Part shown: positions 12,501 through 21,697 of the stretch, one piece after another
Layout: each line of letters begins with the position of its first letter
Position numbering within the stretch: position 1 is the stretch's first letter
Assembly (NCBI GenBank): GCA_026692665.1
Contig: JAPLOF010000058.1
Span: forward strand, 124,001 to 188,000
DNA: 64,000 bases
Direction: 5' to 3'
Origin: Planctomycetota bacterium
Lineage (GTDB): Bacteria; Planctomycetota; UBA1135; GCA-002686595
Notes under the pieces: generated by a model
What the model saw: the letters and a program-made list of their open reading frames with translations, nothing else
Told to the model about the DNA's origin: nothing
Databases searched by the model: none
Translations under genes and position numbers: made by a program

Positions 12501-14089
12501 CGCTGCGTGCCCTCGACCGGTCCCACGGCGCGCACGGCGAGCCTGCGGAACCTCCAAGTCCCCACGGGTCCCACGCGCACCATGAGGCGGCCCGTCGTCC
12601 GGAGGTCCGGCAGCACGATGCCGCCCTTGTTGTGACCCGCCACCAGGGGCAGCGGGGACATCCCCTGGTCGCTCCACTCCTTCGGGCCCTCGGCGCCGAT
12701 CCAGACGTCGAGTTTCCCATCTTGCGGCGCATCGAGCTCGTACTCGAACGCCAGCCGTCGGCCACGGATCGCATCGGCGGGAAGCTGCACGACGAAGCGG
12801 TCCTTCCAGTCCTTCGTCGCCCAGAGGGTGTCCTCCCCGTCCGCCTGGAATCGCGCGTCGCCCAGGATCTCGGGGATCACGGTCGTGGCGGCGTCGAGCG
12901 CCCAGACCGCGGCGTCCGCGGGCCGGTTGGCCGAAGATCCGAGCGAGGACGGCCAGCGATCGACGTCCGGCGGCCACGCGAGCATGCGCTCCGCCTTCAG
13001 GAGCAGCACGACATCCGGCCGCTCGACCTCGACGATGGCGCCGTCGATGAAGCTCTGCCAGGCGGAGCGCAGTCGTCGGCAGCTCTGCGCCAGGTAGGGC
13101 TGGATGAAGGGTCCGTACGAATCGTGGAGGAAGTACACCGACGGCGCCGCGGGATCGCCCCAGTTCGCGATGCCGTTCTCGAGCCGGCCGGAAGGTGCGA
13201 GGCCCGGGTGCACGCGCCAGCTCTCCCGGGGGCCGAGCACGATCGCGGGCTCGAGCAGCCAAGGCGCGTAGAGGTTGTGCATCCACGAGTCCTCGCCCTC
13301 GGGCTCACCGCGGAACTCCTGAAGATCGGCGCGGTCGAGACGCGGAATCCGGGGGTACGCGGGCCGCAGGTGCTCGACGATCGCCTGCGACGCGGCGTAG
13401 GCACCGCGCGAGGTCCAGTGCGTGCCGCGCGGGAAGTAGACGTGGTCCCCGGCCTCCGGGCGATCGAGCGCCTTCGCGGCGAGCAACGCGGGCCGCAGGT
13501 CCAGGACCTCGACCTGCGTGCGCCGCGCCAGTTCGGCCAGGAAGAGGTCGGATAGCTTGGGACCGACGGGATCCCAGGTCCGCGGCAGGAGCTCCGGGTA
13601 GATCGACTCCTTGTCCGGGACGAGCGCGAAGAGGAAGCGCGAACCACGCGCCGCGAGCATCGCGCGACGCTCCTCGAGCGCGTCGACCCAGGCCTGCATC
13701 GCCGCGACGTCGAGGGTGTGGATCCCGCGGTGGGCCTCGAACGACCAGTCGCCGCGGTAGAAGATCCAGCCCCGCGCACCGACATCGAGCATGGGACTCG
13801 GGGAGATGCCCAGGTCATACGAGGCCGTGTTCCGCGCGCCGAGGAGCAGGTCGCGCAGGCCGGACGTGTCGGCGAACCAGTCGTCGAACTTCCCCGGCCA
13901 GGCGGCCACCTCCCGAGCCGTCGTCGGAGCGGCGGGCCGGGGCGCGGGTTCGCGGTTCTCGCGCCGCGAATCGCGGGCCTCGTCCGGCCGCACGAAACGA
14001 TCGACGGTCGGCGCCGCCAACGCGACGGAGAACGCGCACAACGCGGCGAGGTCCAGGAATCGGCGCGCGCGTCGGGGCTCGGCGGACAT
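12497..14089 (-). CDS. AlgJ/AlgX-like SGNH-fold acetyltransferase family protein
   Basis: Resembles periplasmic polysaccharide O-acetylation proteins of the AlgJ/AlgX/DHHW group. One N-terminal membrane segment (about 13-30), a Pro/Ala linker, then KFDDWFADTSGLRDLLLGARN (67-87), GARGWIFYRGD (104-114), an FALVPDKESIYPELLP stretch (154-169), RGTHWTSRGAY (221-231) and LHDSYGPFIQPYL (321-333). S324 fits the nucleophile. The usual Asp of DTHW is Gly222, so activity may be changed or use another residue; His224 is kept. The last ~130 residues form an extra beta-rich domain. No AlgI-type membrane O-acetyltransferase lies nearby. Confidence 0.75.
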
Positions 14090-14101
14090 CGAATCCAGAT
14101 G

Positions 14102-15127
14102 CTAACCGACGCGGGCGATCGCGATCTTCAGCGCGGGCGTGTCGGCCGGAAAATCCGCGTCGGGCCCCAGCACGGCCAGCGCCGTGAGCGGCCGGCCGCA
14201 CTTCTCCGCGGTGCGCGTCAGGGTCGCCCGCCAGGCTTCGGCGGACACGCGCGCCACGTGGTTGGTGGCGATCACCCGGCCCCCGCTCGCGCAAGAGAGC
14301 AGTGCCGGCTTGAACAGGCTCGGGTAGTCGTTCTCCACGTCCACGGCTCCGAACGGGCCCTTCGACCAGGCGGGCGGGTCGAGCACGATGACATCGAACT
14401 GCCGTGGCTCGAGGCGCACGAAGGGTCGCGCCGCGCCGCGCCCCTTCACGGGCAGGCCGGCGAGTTGGCGCAGCACGGGCAGTACGTCCTCGTGCACGTC
14501 GCGCACGACGCCGGCCGGGATCGCGTTCCGTTCCGCGTGCCGGCGCGCCACGTCCAGGCTCGAGCGCGCGAAGTCCACGTTCCAGACTTCGCGCGCCCCG
14601 TGGGCTGCCGCGCAGATCCCGGCCGAGCCGGTGTAGGCGAAGAGGTTCAGGACGGAGCGTCCCGGCGCCAGCTCGGCCACGACGCGACGGCCGGCGCGCA
14701 GGTCCAGGAAGAGCCACGGATCCTGGCCGCGGTGTCGCGCGCGGATCCCGTAGCGGACACCGAGTTCCGTCGCCACGTGCTCTTCGAGAGCCTCGGCATG
14801 CGGCACGTGCCAGCGCTCGAAGGGCTCGCGCGGCCAATCGGCGCGGTGGTTCCAGGCGAGGACGGCGTCGCGGCGCAGGTGAGCCTTCACGAAGGCCTCG
14901 ATCCGTTCCAGCTCGCCGTCCCGCAGCGGATCGCGAAATGTCTGCACGAGCGCGAGGCGACCGTACAGGTCGATCGAAAGTCCCGGCCGGCCCTCGGTGA
15001 GCCCGTGCAGCACGCGGAAGCAATCCGTCCCCTCGGTCGCGAGCCGCGCGCGAAGCTCCACGCGCCTCGCGAGAGCGCTCTCGAGTAGGGGCTCGATCGC
15101 GGAGGGTTCGATCGTCCGGCGTTCCAC
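14102..15127 (-). CDS. RlmI-like class I SAM-dependent rRNA methyltransferase
   Basis: Predicted RNA cytosine-C5 methyltransferase of the RlmI/RlmK-like group. Residues 1-140 form the N-terminal RNA-facing region (RVLHGLTEGRPGLSIDLYG). The Rossmann domain follows with motif I VLNLFAYTGSAGICAAAHGA and acidic VDFARSSLDVARRHAERN, then the catalytic-loop motif IVLDPPAWSKG and ATNHVARVS. The N-terminal PUA domain of E. coli RlmI is absent (341 residues). GTG start; only 20 bp separate it from the divergent RNase Z-like gene. The exact target nucleotide cannot be inferred. Confidence 0.85.
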   Translation of the reverse strand: MERRTIEPSAIEPLLESALARRVELRARLATEGTDCFRVLHGLTEGRPGLSIDLYGRLALVQTFRDPLRDGELERIEAFVKAHLRRDAVLAWNHRADWPREPFERWHVPHAEALEEHVATELGVRYGIRARHRGQDPWLFLDLRAGRRVVAELAPGRSVLNLFAYTGSAGICAAAHGAREVWNVDFARSSLDVARRHAERNAIPAGVVRDVHEDVLPVLRQLAGLPVKGRGAARPFVRLEPRQFDVIVLDPPAWSKGPFGAVDVENDYPSLFKPALLSCASGGRVIATNHVARVSAEAWRATLTRTAEKCGRPLTALAVLGPDADFPADTPALKIAIARVG

Positions 15128-15147
15128 CCGGGCTACGATAGCGGGTC

Positions 15148-15984
15148 ATGCAGCGCGGGCACGGTGAGAAGCTACTCGGGATCGAGGTCCGCGGACTCTC
15201 CGTCGGCGGTATCGAGACCTGCATCGACCTGCCGCAGTTCAAGGTGGCGTTCGACATCGGCCGCGCGCCCGAGCACTCGATCGCGCGGCCCACGATCCTC
15301 TTCACCCACGCGCACATGGACCACATGGGGGGCGTCGCGTACCACTGCGCGACACGCGCCCTGCGCAAGCTGGCCCCGCCGACCTACGTCGTGGGCCCGG
15401 AGAACGCCGACGCGTTCCGCGACCTGTTCGAGGTGTGGCGACGCCTCGACCGCTCCACGTTGGAGCATCGGCTCGTCGTGGCCGCGCCGGGAGACGAGCA
15501 CCCGCTCTCGCCCCGGCACGTGGCGCGCCCGTTCCGCTCGTACCACCGCGCGCCTTGCCAGGGCTATGCGATCTGGGAGAAGAAGACGCGGCTGCGGAGC
15601 GACCTCGCCGGGCTCGACGAGACCGCGCTGCGCGCCGTGCGCGAGCGCGGCGAGAGCGTCTCCGAATCGCTGGAGGCTCCGCTGGTCGCCTTCTGCGGCG
15701 ACACGCTGATCGACGTGGTCGAGCGCGAGGAAGTCGTGCGCACCGCGAAGCTCCTGATCCTCGAGGTCACGTTCCTCGACGACCGCGTCTCCGTCGCCGA
15801 ATGCCGCGACAAGGGCCACGTGCACCTCGACGAGGTGTGCGAGCGCGCCGACCTGTTCCAGAACGAGGCGCTGCTCTTCACGCACTTCTCGGCGCGCTAC
15901 GGTCCGGAGGAGATCCGCCGCATCCTCGCCGCGCGGCTGCCAGCGACCCTGCGCGACCGCGTCGTGCCGTTCCTGCCGGGCTGA
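15148..15984 (+). CDS. Metallo-beta-lactamase-fold hydrolase, RNase Z-like
   Basis: Di-zinc hydrolase resembling short-form tRNase Z proteins. Metal motif HAHMDH at 54-59, FCGDT at about 184-188, EVTFLDD, GHVHLDE and the C-terminal LLFTHFSARY, a pattern typical of plant and bacterial RNase Z-like enzymes. 278 residues, slightly short; the flexible exosite arm seems reduced. It may mature tRNA 3' ends or act on another phosphodiester. It is divergent from a predicted rRNA methyltransferase, so both may be RNA-processing genes sharing a short promoter region. Confidence 0.82.
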   Translation: MQRGHGEKLLGIEVRGLSVGGIETCIDLPQFKVAFDIGRAPEHSIARPTILFTHAHMDHMGGVAYHCATRALRKLAPPTYVVGPENADAFRDLFEVWRRLDRSTLEHRLVVAAPGDEHPLSPRHVARPFRSYHRAPCQGYAIWEKKTRLRSDLAGLDETALRAVRERGESVSESLEAPLVAFCGDTLIDVVEREEVVRTAKLLILEVTFLDDRVSVAECRDKGHVHLDEVCERADLFQNEALLFTHFSARYGPEEIRRILAARLPATLRDRVVPFLPG

Positions 15985-15991
15985 CGGCGCC

Positions 15992-16891
15992 TCACGGCCC
16001 GAGCGCGCGCGCGGCGCGATGGACCTCCGCGTGCAGGTCGGCCGTGATCTCCGGAGTCCGCGCGTAGCCTCCGGCGAGGACCAGACACGCGGGAACGCCG
16101 CGCGCCCGGCAGGCTTCGAGGACGTGTCGATCCCGCTCCCCGATGCCGGACTTCGTCAGCGCGAGGCGCCCGAAACGGTCCCCCGCCGCGACGTCGACGC
16201 CGGCGAGGTACACGACCAGTTCGGGACGCGATTGCTCGAAACACCTGGGCAAGTGCTCCTCGAGACGGGCGAGGTACCCCGCGTCGTCCAGTCCGTCCGG
16301 CAGGGCGACGTCGAGGCTCGAGCGCTCCTTCCGCAACGGGAAGTTGCGCTCGCCGTGCATCGAGTACGTGAACACGCTCTCGTCGCGCGCGAAGATCGAC
16401 GCCGTCCCGTTGCCCTGGTGCACGTCGAGGTCGACGACGAGCGCGCGCCGGATCCGGGACTCGCGCTGCAGCACGCGGATCGCGACCGCGACATCGTGGA
16501 AGGTGCAGTAGCCCTCGCCGCGGTCCGCGAACGCGTGGTGCGTTCCACCGGCGAGGTTGGCCGAGATCCCGTCGTCCAGCGCGCGGCGCGACGCGTCGAT
16601 CGTGCCCTGGACCGCGAGCCGCGCGCGGCGCAGCAGCGCCGCGCTCCACGGGAAGCCCAGCCGTTTCGCAGTGTCCGGCGCGAGCTCGCCCGTGAAGACC
16701 TGCTCGACGTACTCCGGAGTGTGGACGAGCAGGAGATCCTCGCGCGCGACCTCGTCCGGCGCGACCACGTCCGCGGGGGCGATGAGTCCTTCCGCGAGCA
16801 GGATCGCGTGGAGCGCGGGGTACTTCCCCATCGGGAAGGGATGCCGCTCGGGGAGAGGGATCCAGTAGTCGCGGTGGTAGCCGACACGCAC
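15992..16891 (-). CDS. Histone deacetylase family protein
   Basis: Zinc amidohydrolase of the HDAC/AcuC/acetylpolyamine amidohydrolase superfamily; bacterial members deacetylate acetyl-lysine proteins or small amines. Visible: N-terminal HPFPMGKY, active-site GGTHHA with His pair 118-119, YCTFHDVAVA, zinc ligands D156 and H158 in DLDVHQGNGT, a second Asp in AGVD, and C-terminal GGYAR. 299 residues, normal. GTG start. It follows the molybdenum hydroxylase genes on the same strand after 68 bp, but there is no clear functional link. Its physiological substrate is unknown. Confidence 0.9.
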   Translation of the reverse strand: MRVGYHRDYWIPLPERHPFPMGKYPALHAILLAEGLIAPADVVAPDEVAREDLLLVHTPEYVEQVFTGELAPDTAKRLGFPWSAALLRRARLAVQGTIDASRRALDDGISANLAGGTHHAFADRGEGYCTFHDVAVAIRVLQRESRIRRALVVDLDVHQGNGTASIFARDESVFTYSMHGERNFPLRKERSSLDVALPDGLDDAGYLARLEEHLPRCFEQSRPELVVYLAGVDVAAGDRFGRLALTKSGIGERDRHVLEACRARGVPACLVLAGGYARTPEITADLHAEVHRAARALGP

Positions 16892-16959
16892 GTGCTGGGT
16901 CCCGAAGCGGCGTCAGCGCGCCGCCAAGGAGAAGCGTCGCTCGCCGGGAGACACCGGGA

Positions 16960-17583
16960 TCACTCCGGGCACGCGCAGCCGCTCGCGGCCCACGTCCGGG
17001 CAGCCTGGGCGAAGGCGGCCTGCGGCGTCGAGACCGGCGCGCGGCCCTCGCCGGGCGACCATCCCCACAGGACGAGCGGATCGTGCGTCATGTGCTCGAC
17101 CAGCTGCTCGGGCGTCTTGTCGCCGTTCTGCGCGCGATCGCGCATCTGCCGACAGAGCTCCGCCTTGCTCTTCCCCTCGAACACGAGCGGCATCGCCGCG
17201 GTCGGGAGGTGCCAGTTCGGCGCGCCCGGCGGCATGTGCGCACCGGGCGTGTTCGCGGCGGTGTGGCACGTGGCGCACTTCAGGTCGAAGCGGCCCTTGC
17301 CGTCGACCCCGCGCTGCACGTTCTGCGCGTGCAGCTGCAGGTGTTCGCCCTGGAGAGGGACGTTCCCAGCGGGGTGGCAATTCACGCAGCGTGGATGCTG
17401 GAGGACGCCATAGACGACGTCCCAGGCGCGCAGACCGTCGGCGTCCGCGACTGCCGCGCGCGCGGGTTCCGTCGGGCGGGGCGACGAGCACTGCACGGCG
17501 ATTCCGGCGAGCGCCAGGCTCGCGACCGCCGCGCTGGCGAGGAGGAACGGCGTCCGCGGACGCGGATTCGGGGCGGGGTTCAT
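16960..17583 (-). CDS. Diheme c-type cytochrome of isoquinoline 1-oxidoreductase type
   Basis: Likely electron acceptor of the adjacent molybdenum hydroxylase. An N-terminal hydrophobic export segment (12-32) is followed by two heme-binding motifs, CVNCH (66-70) and CATCH (103-107), the latter in DLKCATCH. PPGAPNWHLP and LVLWGWSPGEGR segments are characteristic of the cytochrome family annotated beside IorAB-like oxidoreductases. 207 residues, exported to the periplasm. It starts one base after the stop of the large subunit, so it is the third gene of an operon. Cys32 is near the signal cleavage region, but the lipobox is poor. Confidence 0.88.
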   Translation of the reverse strand: MNPAPNPRPRTPFLLASAAVASLALAGIAVQCSSPRPTEPARAAVADADGLRAWDVVYGVLQHPRCVNCHPAGNVPLQGEHLQLHAQNVQRGVDGKGRFDLKCATCHTAANTPGAHMPPGAPNWHLPTAAMPLVFEGKSKAELCRQMRDRAQNGDKTPEQLVEHMTHDPLVLWGWSPGEGRAPVSTPQAAFAQAARTWAASGCACPE

Positions 17584-17584
17584 G

Positions 17585-19750
17585 CTAGGCCAAGTCCTCG
17601 GATCGGATCGGCAGGCGGCGGATGGGCTTCTTCGTCAACGCGAACAGCGCGTTGCCGAGCGCGGGCGCGATCGGCGGAACGCCGGGCTCGCCGACGCCGC
17701 TCGAAGGCTCGTTGCTCTCCAGGATGTGCACGTCGACGGTGGGCATCTCGTGGATGCGCAACATCGGGTAGTCGTGGAAGTTCGACTGGTCGACTCGGCC
17801 GTCCTTCAGCGTGATCGCGCTGTAGAGCGCGGTCGTGAGGCCGAACCCGACCGCGCTCTGCATCTGCGCCACCACCGTGTCGGGATTCACCACGCGCCCG
17901 CAGTCGATCGCGACGGTCGCGCGGTGCACGCGTGGGCGGCCGCGCTCGATCGACGCATCCATCACGATCGCGACGTAGCTGCCGAACGAGAAGTGCTGCG
18001 CGATACCGCGCGCGCGGCCCGCGGGCAGCGGCGTACCCCAGCCGGACTCCTTCGCGGCGCGCTCGAGCACGGCGCGGTGGCGGGGCTTGTCCTTCAGCAT
18101 CTCGCGCCGGAACTCGAGCGGATCGGCCTTGGCGCGCGCGGCGAGTTCGTCCACGAACGACTCGATCACGAAGGCGGTGTGCGAGTGACCGACAGAGCGC
18201 CACCATAGGGTCGGCACCACGACGTTCGTCGTGTGCAACTCGACCTGGACGTTCGGGATCGCGTAGGGCGTGTCCTCGGAGCCCTCGATGGACAGCGAGT
18301 CGATGCCGTTCTTCACGAACGCGGCTTCGAACGGCGTGCCGGCCATGAACGACTGGCCGACGATCGTGTGCACCCAGGCCTCGACCCTGCCGCGCGCGTC
18401 GAGCGTCGCGCGCATGCGGCTCGTCCACATCGGGCGGTAGTAGCCGCCGCGCAGGTCGTCGTCGCGCGTCCAGATGACCTTGACCGGCGCATGGGCCAGC
18501 TTCGCGACCTCGACGGCCTCGACGACGAAGTCGGCCTTCGGGTTCGCGCGGCGGCCGAATCCGCCGCCCAGGAAGGTCGTGTGGATCTTGACCTGTTCCG
18601 ACTTCAGGCCGGCGACGGCGGCGGCGGCGCCCTGGTCCACCGTCTGGAATTGCGTGCCGGTCCAGATCTCGCACGCGTCCGCCGTGAGCCGCACGGTGCA
18701 GTTCAAGGTCTCCATCGGCGCGTGCGCCAGGTACGGCAGCTCGTACAGCGCCTCGATCGCCTTCGAACCGGCCGCCTCGACCACCGACGGCGCGTCGCCG
18801 TCGCGACGTCCCACCATCCCGGGCTTCTGCGCCAGCGCGGCGTACTCGGCCCTCAGCTTCTCGGACGACGTCGACGCCCCCGCGCCCAGGTCCCAGTCGA
18901 TCTCGAGCAGGTCCCGCGCGCGCTTCGCGGCCCAGAATCGGTCCGCGATCACGGCGACGCCGGAGCTGATCTGGACGACGTCGCGCACGCCGGCGATCGC
19001 CTTGGCCTTCTCGGCGCGGAAGGAGCGCACCTTGCCGCCGAAGACGGGGGCGCGCGCGACGAGCGCGATCACCATTCCCGGAAGGGTCACGTCGATGCCG
19101 AACTGCGCCTTGCCGCGCACCTTGTCCGGCGTGTCGAGCCTTTTCGTCGAGCGGCCGACGATCCGGTAGTCCTTGCGATCCTTGACGGGCGCGTCGGTGG
19201 GAACTGCGAGCTTCGCCGCGTCCGCGACCAGCTCTCCGTATCCCAGGCGGCGCTTGGAGGCAGCATGGACGACGGAACCGGACTCCGTCGTGAGCTCCAG
19301 GAGCGGCACGCCGAGCTTCTGCGCCGCCGCCGCGACGAGCATCGCACGCGCCGTGGCGCCCGCTTTCTGCAGCGAGGGCGTCATGCCGGCGACGCTCGTG
19401 CTGCCCCCGGTCATCTGGATGCCGAAGCCCGGGTGGGCGTAGACGAGGTCCGCCGGCGCGAACTCGAACCCGACCTGCTTCCAGTCCGCGTCGAGATCCT
19501 CGGCGACGATCATCGCGAGCGCCGTGGACACGCCCTGACCCATCTCGGCCTTGTTGATGATCACGGTGACGCGACCGTCGCCCGCGATGCGTACGAAAGC
19601 GTTGGGCGCGAACGCCGCGTCCTCGGGGCTCGCGACGAGCGGACCGGGATCGGCGCTGGCGGTCGCCCCGAATCGCACGGCGAGCAGGAGCCCGCCGCCG
19701 AATGCGAGTCCGCGCAGCAGTTCGCGCCGGTGCATGGACTGCCCGGTCAT
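17585..19750 (-). CDS. Molybdopterin-binding large subunit, IorB/xanthine dehydrogenase family
   Basis: Catalytic subunit of a periplasmic molybdenum hydroxylase that inserts water-derived oxygen into a heteroaromatic or aldehyde substrate. The N-terminus has a Tat-like signal (MHRRELLRG then a hydrophobic run to about residue 33), as in IorB-type enzymes. The body carries aldehyde-oxidase domains, including [38 protein letters not shown] and, near the C-terminus, GVGEPGVPP with the presumed catalytic E688. 721 residues, typical. The ATG at 19750 overlaps the stop of the 2Fe-2S subunit (ATGA). The substrate cannot be read from sequence. Confidence 0.92.
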   Translation of the reverse strand: MTGQSMHRRELLRGLAFGGGLLLAVRFGATASADPGPLVASPEDAAFAPNAFVRIAGDGRVTVIINKAEMGQGVSTALAMIVAEDLDADWKQVGFEFAPADLVYAHPGFGIQMTGGSTSVAGMTPSLQKAGATARAMLVAAAAQKLGVPLLELTTESGSVVHAASKRRLGYGELVADAAKLAVPTDAPVKDRKDYRIVGRSTKRLDTPDKVRGKAQFGIDVTLPGMVIALVARAPVFGGKVRSFRAEKAKAIAGVRDVVQISSGVAVIADRFWAAKRARDLLEIDWDLGAGASTSSEKLRAEYAALAQKPGMVGRRDGDAPSVVEAAGSKAIEALYELPYLAHAPMETLNCTVRLTADACEIWTGTQFQTVDQGAAAAVAGLKSEQVKIHTTFLGGGFGRRANPKADFVVEAVEVAKLAHAPVKVIWTRDDDLRGGYYRPMWTSRMRATLDARGRVEAWVHTIVGQSFMAGTPFEAAFVKNGIDSLSIEGSEDTPYAIPNVQVELHTTNVVVPTLWWRSVGHSHTAFVIESFVDELAARAKADPLEFRREMLKDKPRHRAVLERAAKESGWGTPLPAGRARGIAQHFSFGSYVAIVMDASIERGRPRVHRATVAIDCGRVVNPDTVVAQMQSAVGFGLTTALYSAITLKDGRVDQSNFHDYPMLRIHEMPTVDVHILESNEPSSGVGEPGVPPIAPALGNALFALTKKPIRRLPIRSEDLA

Positions 19751-20217
19751 CGTCCACCTCCGCTGGCGATCTCGGCGGCGCGGTGGATGGCGCTGCGGAT
19801 CCGGACGTACGTGGCGCAGCGGCAGACGTTGCCGGACATGCAGGCGTCGATGTCGCCATCCGTGGGCTTCGCGGCCTCCTTCAGGAGCACGGCGGCGCTC
19901 ATGATCTGGCCCGTCTGGCAGTAGCCGCACTGCGGCACGTCCTGCTCCGTCCAGGCCTGCATCAGCGCGGCGCCGAACTTCCCGTCGAGGCCCTCGATCG
20001 TGGTGATCCGCTTGCCCGCGACCGCCGAGATCGGCAACACGCACGAGCGCGCGGACGCGCCGTCGACGTGGACGGTGCAGGCCCCGCACTGGGCGGCACC
20101 GCAGCCGAACTTCGTGCCCGGGAGCGCGAGATCCTCGCGCAGGACCCACAGGAGCGGAGTCGTCGGATCGACGTCCACAGAAACGCGTTTTCCGTTCACT
20201 TCGAGGTCGATCGGCAT
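19747..20217 (-). CDS. 2Fe-2S subunit of the molybdenum hydroxylase (IorA-like)
   Basis: Passes electrons from the molybdenum centre through two 2Fe-2S clusters. The plant-type ferredoxin half shows [18 protein letters not shown] plus a fourth Cys (RSCVLPI); the alpha-helical half shows CGYCQTGQ and VCRCATY. 156 residues, typical. An ATG at 20226 sits directly on GGAGG, whereas the ATG at 20217 has GGAGG 9 bases upstream and gives the family-typical MPIDLEVNG, so the latter was chosen. First gene of a three-gene operon with the large subunit and cytochrome. It has no signal peptide and is presumably co-exported with its Tat-bearing partner. Confidence 0.93.
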   Translation of the reverse strand: MPIDLEVNGKRVSVDVDPTTPLLWVLREDLALPGTKFGCGAAQCGACTVHVDGASARSCVLPISAVAGKRITTIEGLDGKFGAALMQAWTEQDVPQCGYCQTGQIMSAAVLLKEAAKPTDGDIDACMSGNVCRCATYVRIRSAIHRAAEIASGGGR

Positions 20218-20361
20218 GAGCAGCATCCTCCGGCGTGGACTCGTCGCGCAGTGAGCATTCCCGGCGCGCGCCCGCCGCGCAAGAGGCTGCGCCGGCGTGT
20301 GGACGGCCCGAGCGTCCCGGTGCGAGCACGATTCCCGAGTGTCGCGCGGGCCGGGTCCCTC

Positions 20362-21636
20362 TCAGCCGGGCGTCGCCGTGGCTGCCGCACGGTCCACGCT
20401 CCGCGCTTCGCGGATCGCGACCACGAGGAGCACGATCGTGAACCACGTCACGATGGACACGCTTTGAAGCCAGGCCTTGGCCGTTCGACCGACGACCTCC
20501 TCGCTGAGGAGGCCGCAACACAGCCAGTAGGCGGCGAGGAACCAGGTCAACGCGCGTCGGCGACCATCCTCGAACGCCGAAGCCGCGAGCAGGGCGAAGA
20601 GCCCGACGAGCACGGCGTGGTGCGCTTTCCACGTGATCGGCGAGGCCAGCAGGGACGCGGGCAGGAAAGCCAGCAGCGCCAGGATCTCGGAGCGCGAGCT
20701 CCGCGCTCGCAGGGAGGCCCAGGCCGCGGCACACAGCGCCGCGACGGCTCCGGCCCGGGCCAACCACTTGCCCCACGCGAGGAGCGCGTCGTCCGGGCCT
20801 CCGCCGAGGGTCGTCGCCGCGCGCGAGAACGCCGCGCGCAGCGACTGGTTCATGCCCGAGTCGTCCACGGGGAAGCCCGCCGGCACTCGAGCGACGGAAC
20901 TGAGGTCGTCCACCGCGGCGTAGGCCGAGACATCGGCGAACCAGCGCAGCCAGAGCTCCTTCCAGGCCTCCGGGCCGTACCACAGGCCCGGCAATCCGAG
21001 ACACAGCGCGAGCACCACGAGCAGCGCGGCGAACGCGCGCCACCGGCCGCGCAACACGAGGACGAGCGCCAGGGGTGCCAGGTTCGGCTTCAGCGCCAGG
21101 GGCAGCGCGACGAGCACGGCCGGCGCCAGGACACGGCCCGACCAGGCCAGCTCGACGCCCCACAAGAGCGCGGTTGCGTAGAGCGTGTTGCCTCCGCCCC
21201 CGGACGTGTCGCGCAGGACGTAGCGGCTCGCGAGGAGGAGCCCGAAGGCGAACAGGACGCTCGCGTGCGGAGCGGCGCGCGGCCAGCCGCGCTCCAGCCA
21301 ACGGCGCACCAGCACGAAGAGGGCCGCGATCGCGGCGATCTGCGCCGAAGCCCACGCGACGCGCGCGGCGCCCGTGGGAACGAGCGACAGCGGCGCGCAG
21401 ACGATCGCGTAGGAAGGCGGATACGGACCGTGGAGCCGGCCACCGCGGATCGTGTCGTCGTACGGATCGTGGTGCTCGAGGAAGCGCGCCCCCCACTCCT
21501 GGTTGCGCACGAGGACGCCGTCGCTCTTGCGCGCCGCGCGCAGGACGATCACGAGCGCCAGGACGAGAGCCAGCCCGAAGAGCCACCGGTCGCGGAGGCG
21601 ACGGCGCGCGGGATCGTCGGGGAAGAGGAAGCGCAC
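20362..21636 (-). CDS. GT87-family (DUF2029) membrane glycosyltransferase
   Basis: Polytopic GT-C-type protein with about nine to eleven hydrophobic segments. The characteristic GT87 first-loop region reads HHDPYDDTIRGG then HGPYPPSYAIVCAPLSL. The family includes polyprenyl-phosphomannose-dependent mannosyltransferases, but most members are uncharacterised. I start at the GTG at 21636 (VRFLFPDDP), which leaves a short divergent spacer to the sister gene; an upstream GTG at 21732 would overlap that gene. About 424 residues. A 135-bp gap separates it from the 2Fe-2S gene downstream of it. Confidence 0.8.
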   Translation of the reverse strand: MRFLFPDDPARRRLRDRWLFGLALVLALVIVLRAARKSDGVLVRNQEWGARFLEHHDPYDDTIRGGRLHGPYPPSYAIVCAPLSLVPTGAARVAWASAQIAAIAALFVLVRRWLERGWPRAAPHASVLFAFGLLLASRYVLRDTSGGGGNTLYATALLWGVELAWSGRVLAPAVLVALPLALKPNLAPLALVLVLRGRWRAFAALLVVLALCLGLPGLWYGPEAWKELWLRWFADVSAYAAVDDLSSVARVPAGFPVDDSGMNQSLRAAFSRAATTLGGGPDDALLAWGKWLARAGAVAALCAAAWASLRARSSRSEILALLAFLPASLLASPITWKAHHAVLVGLFALLAASAFEDGRRRALTWFLAAYWLCCGLLSEEVVGRTAKAWLQSVSIVTWFTIVLLVVAIREARSVDRAAATATPG

Positions 21637-21697
21637 GCGCCCATCCTGGCCGCTGGCGCGGGTCCGATCCAGGAGCGCGGAACCCTCTTGCACGGGC

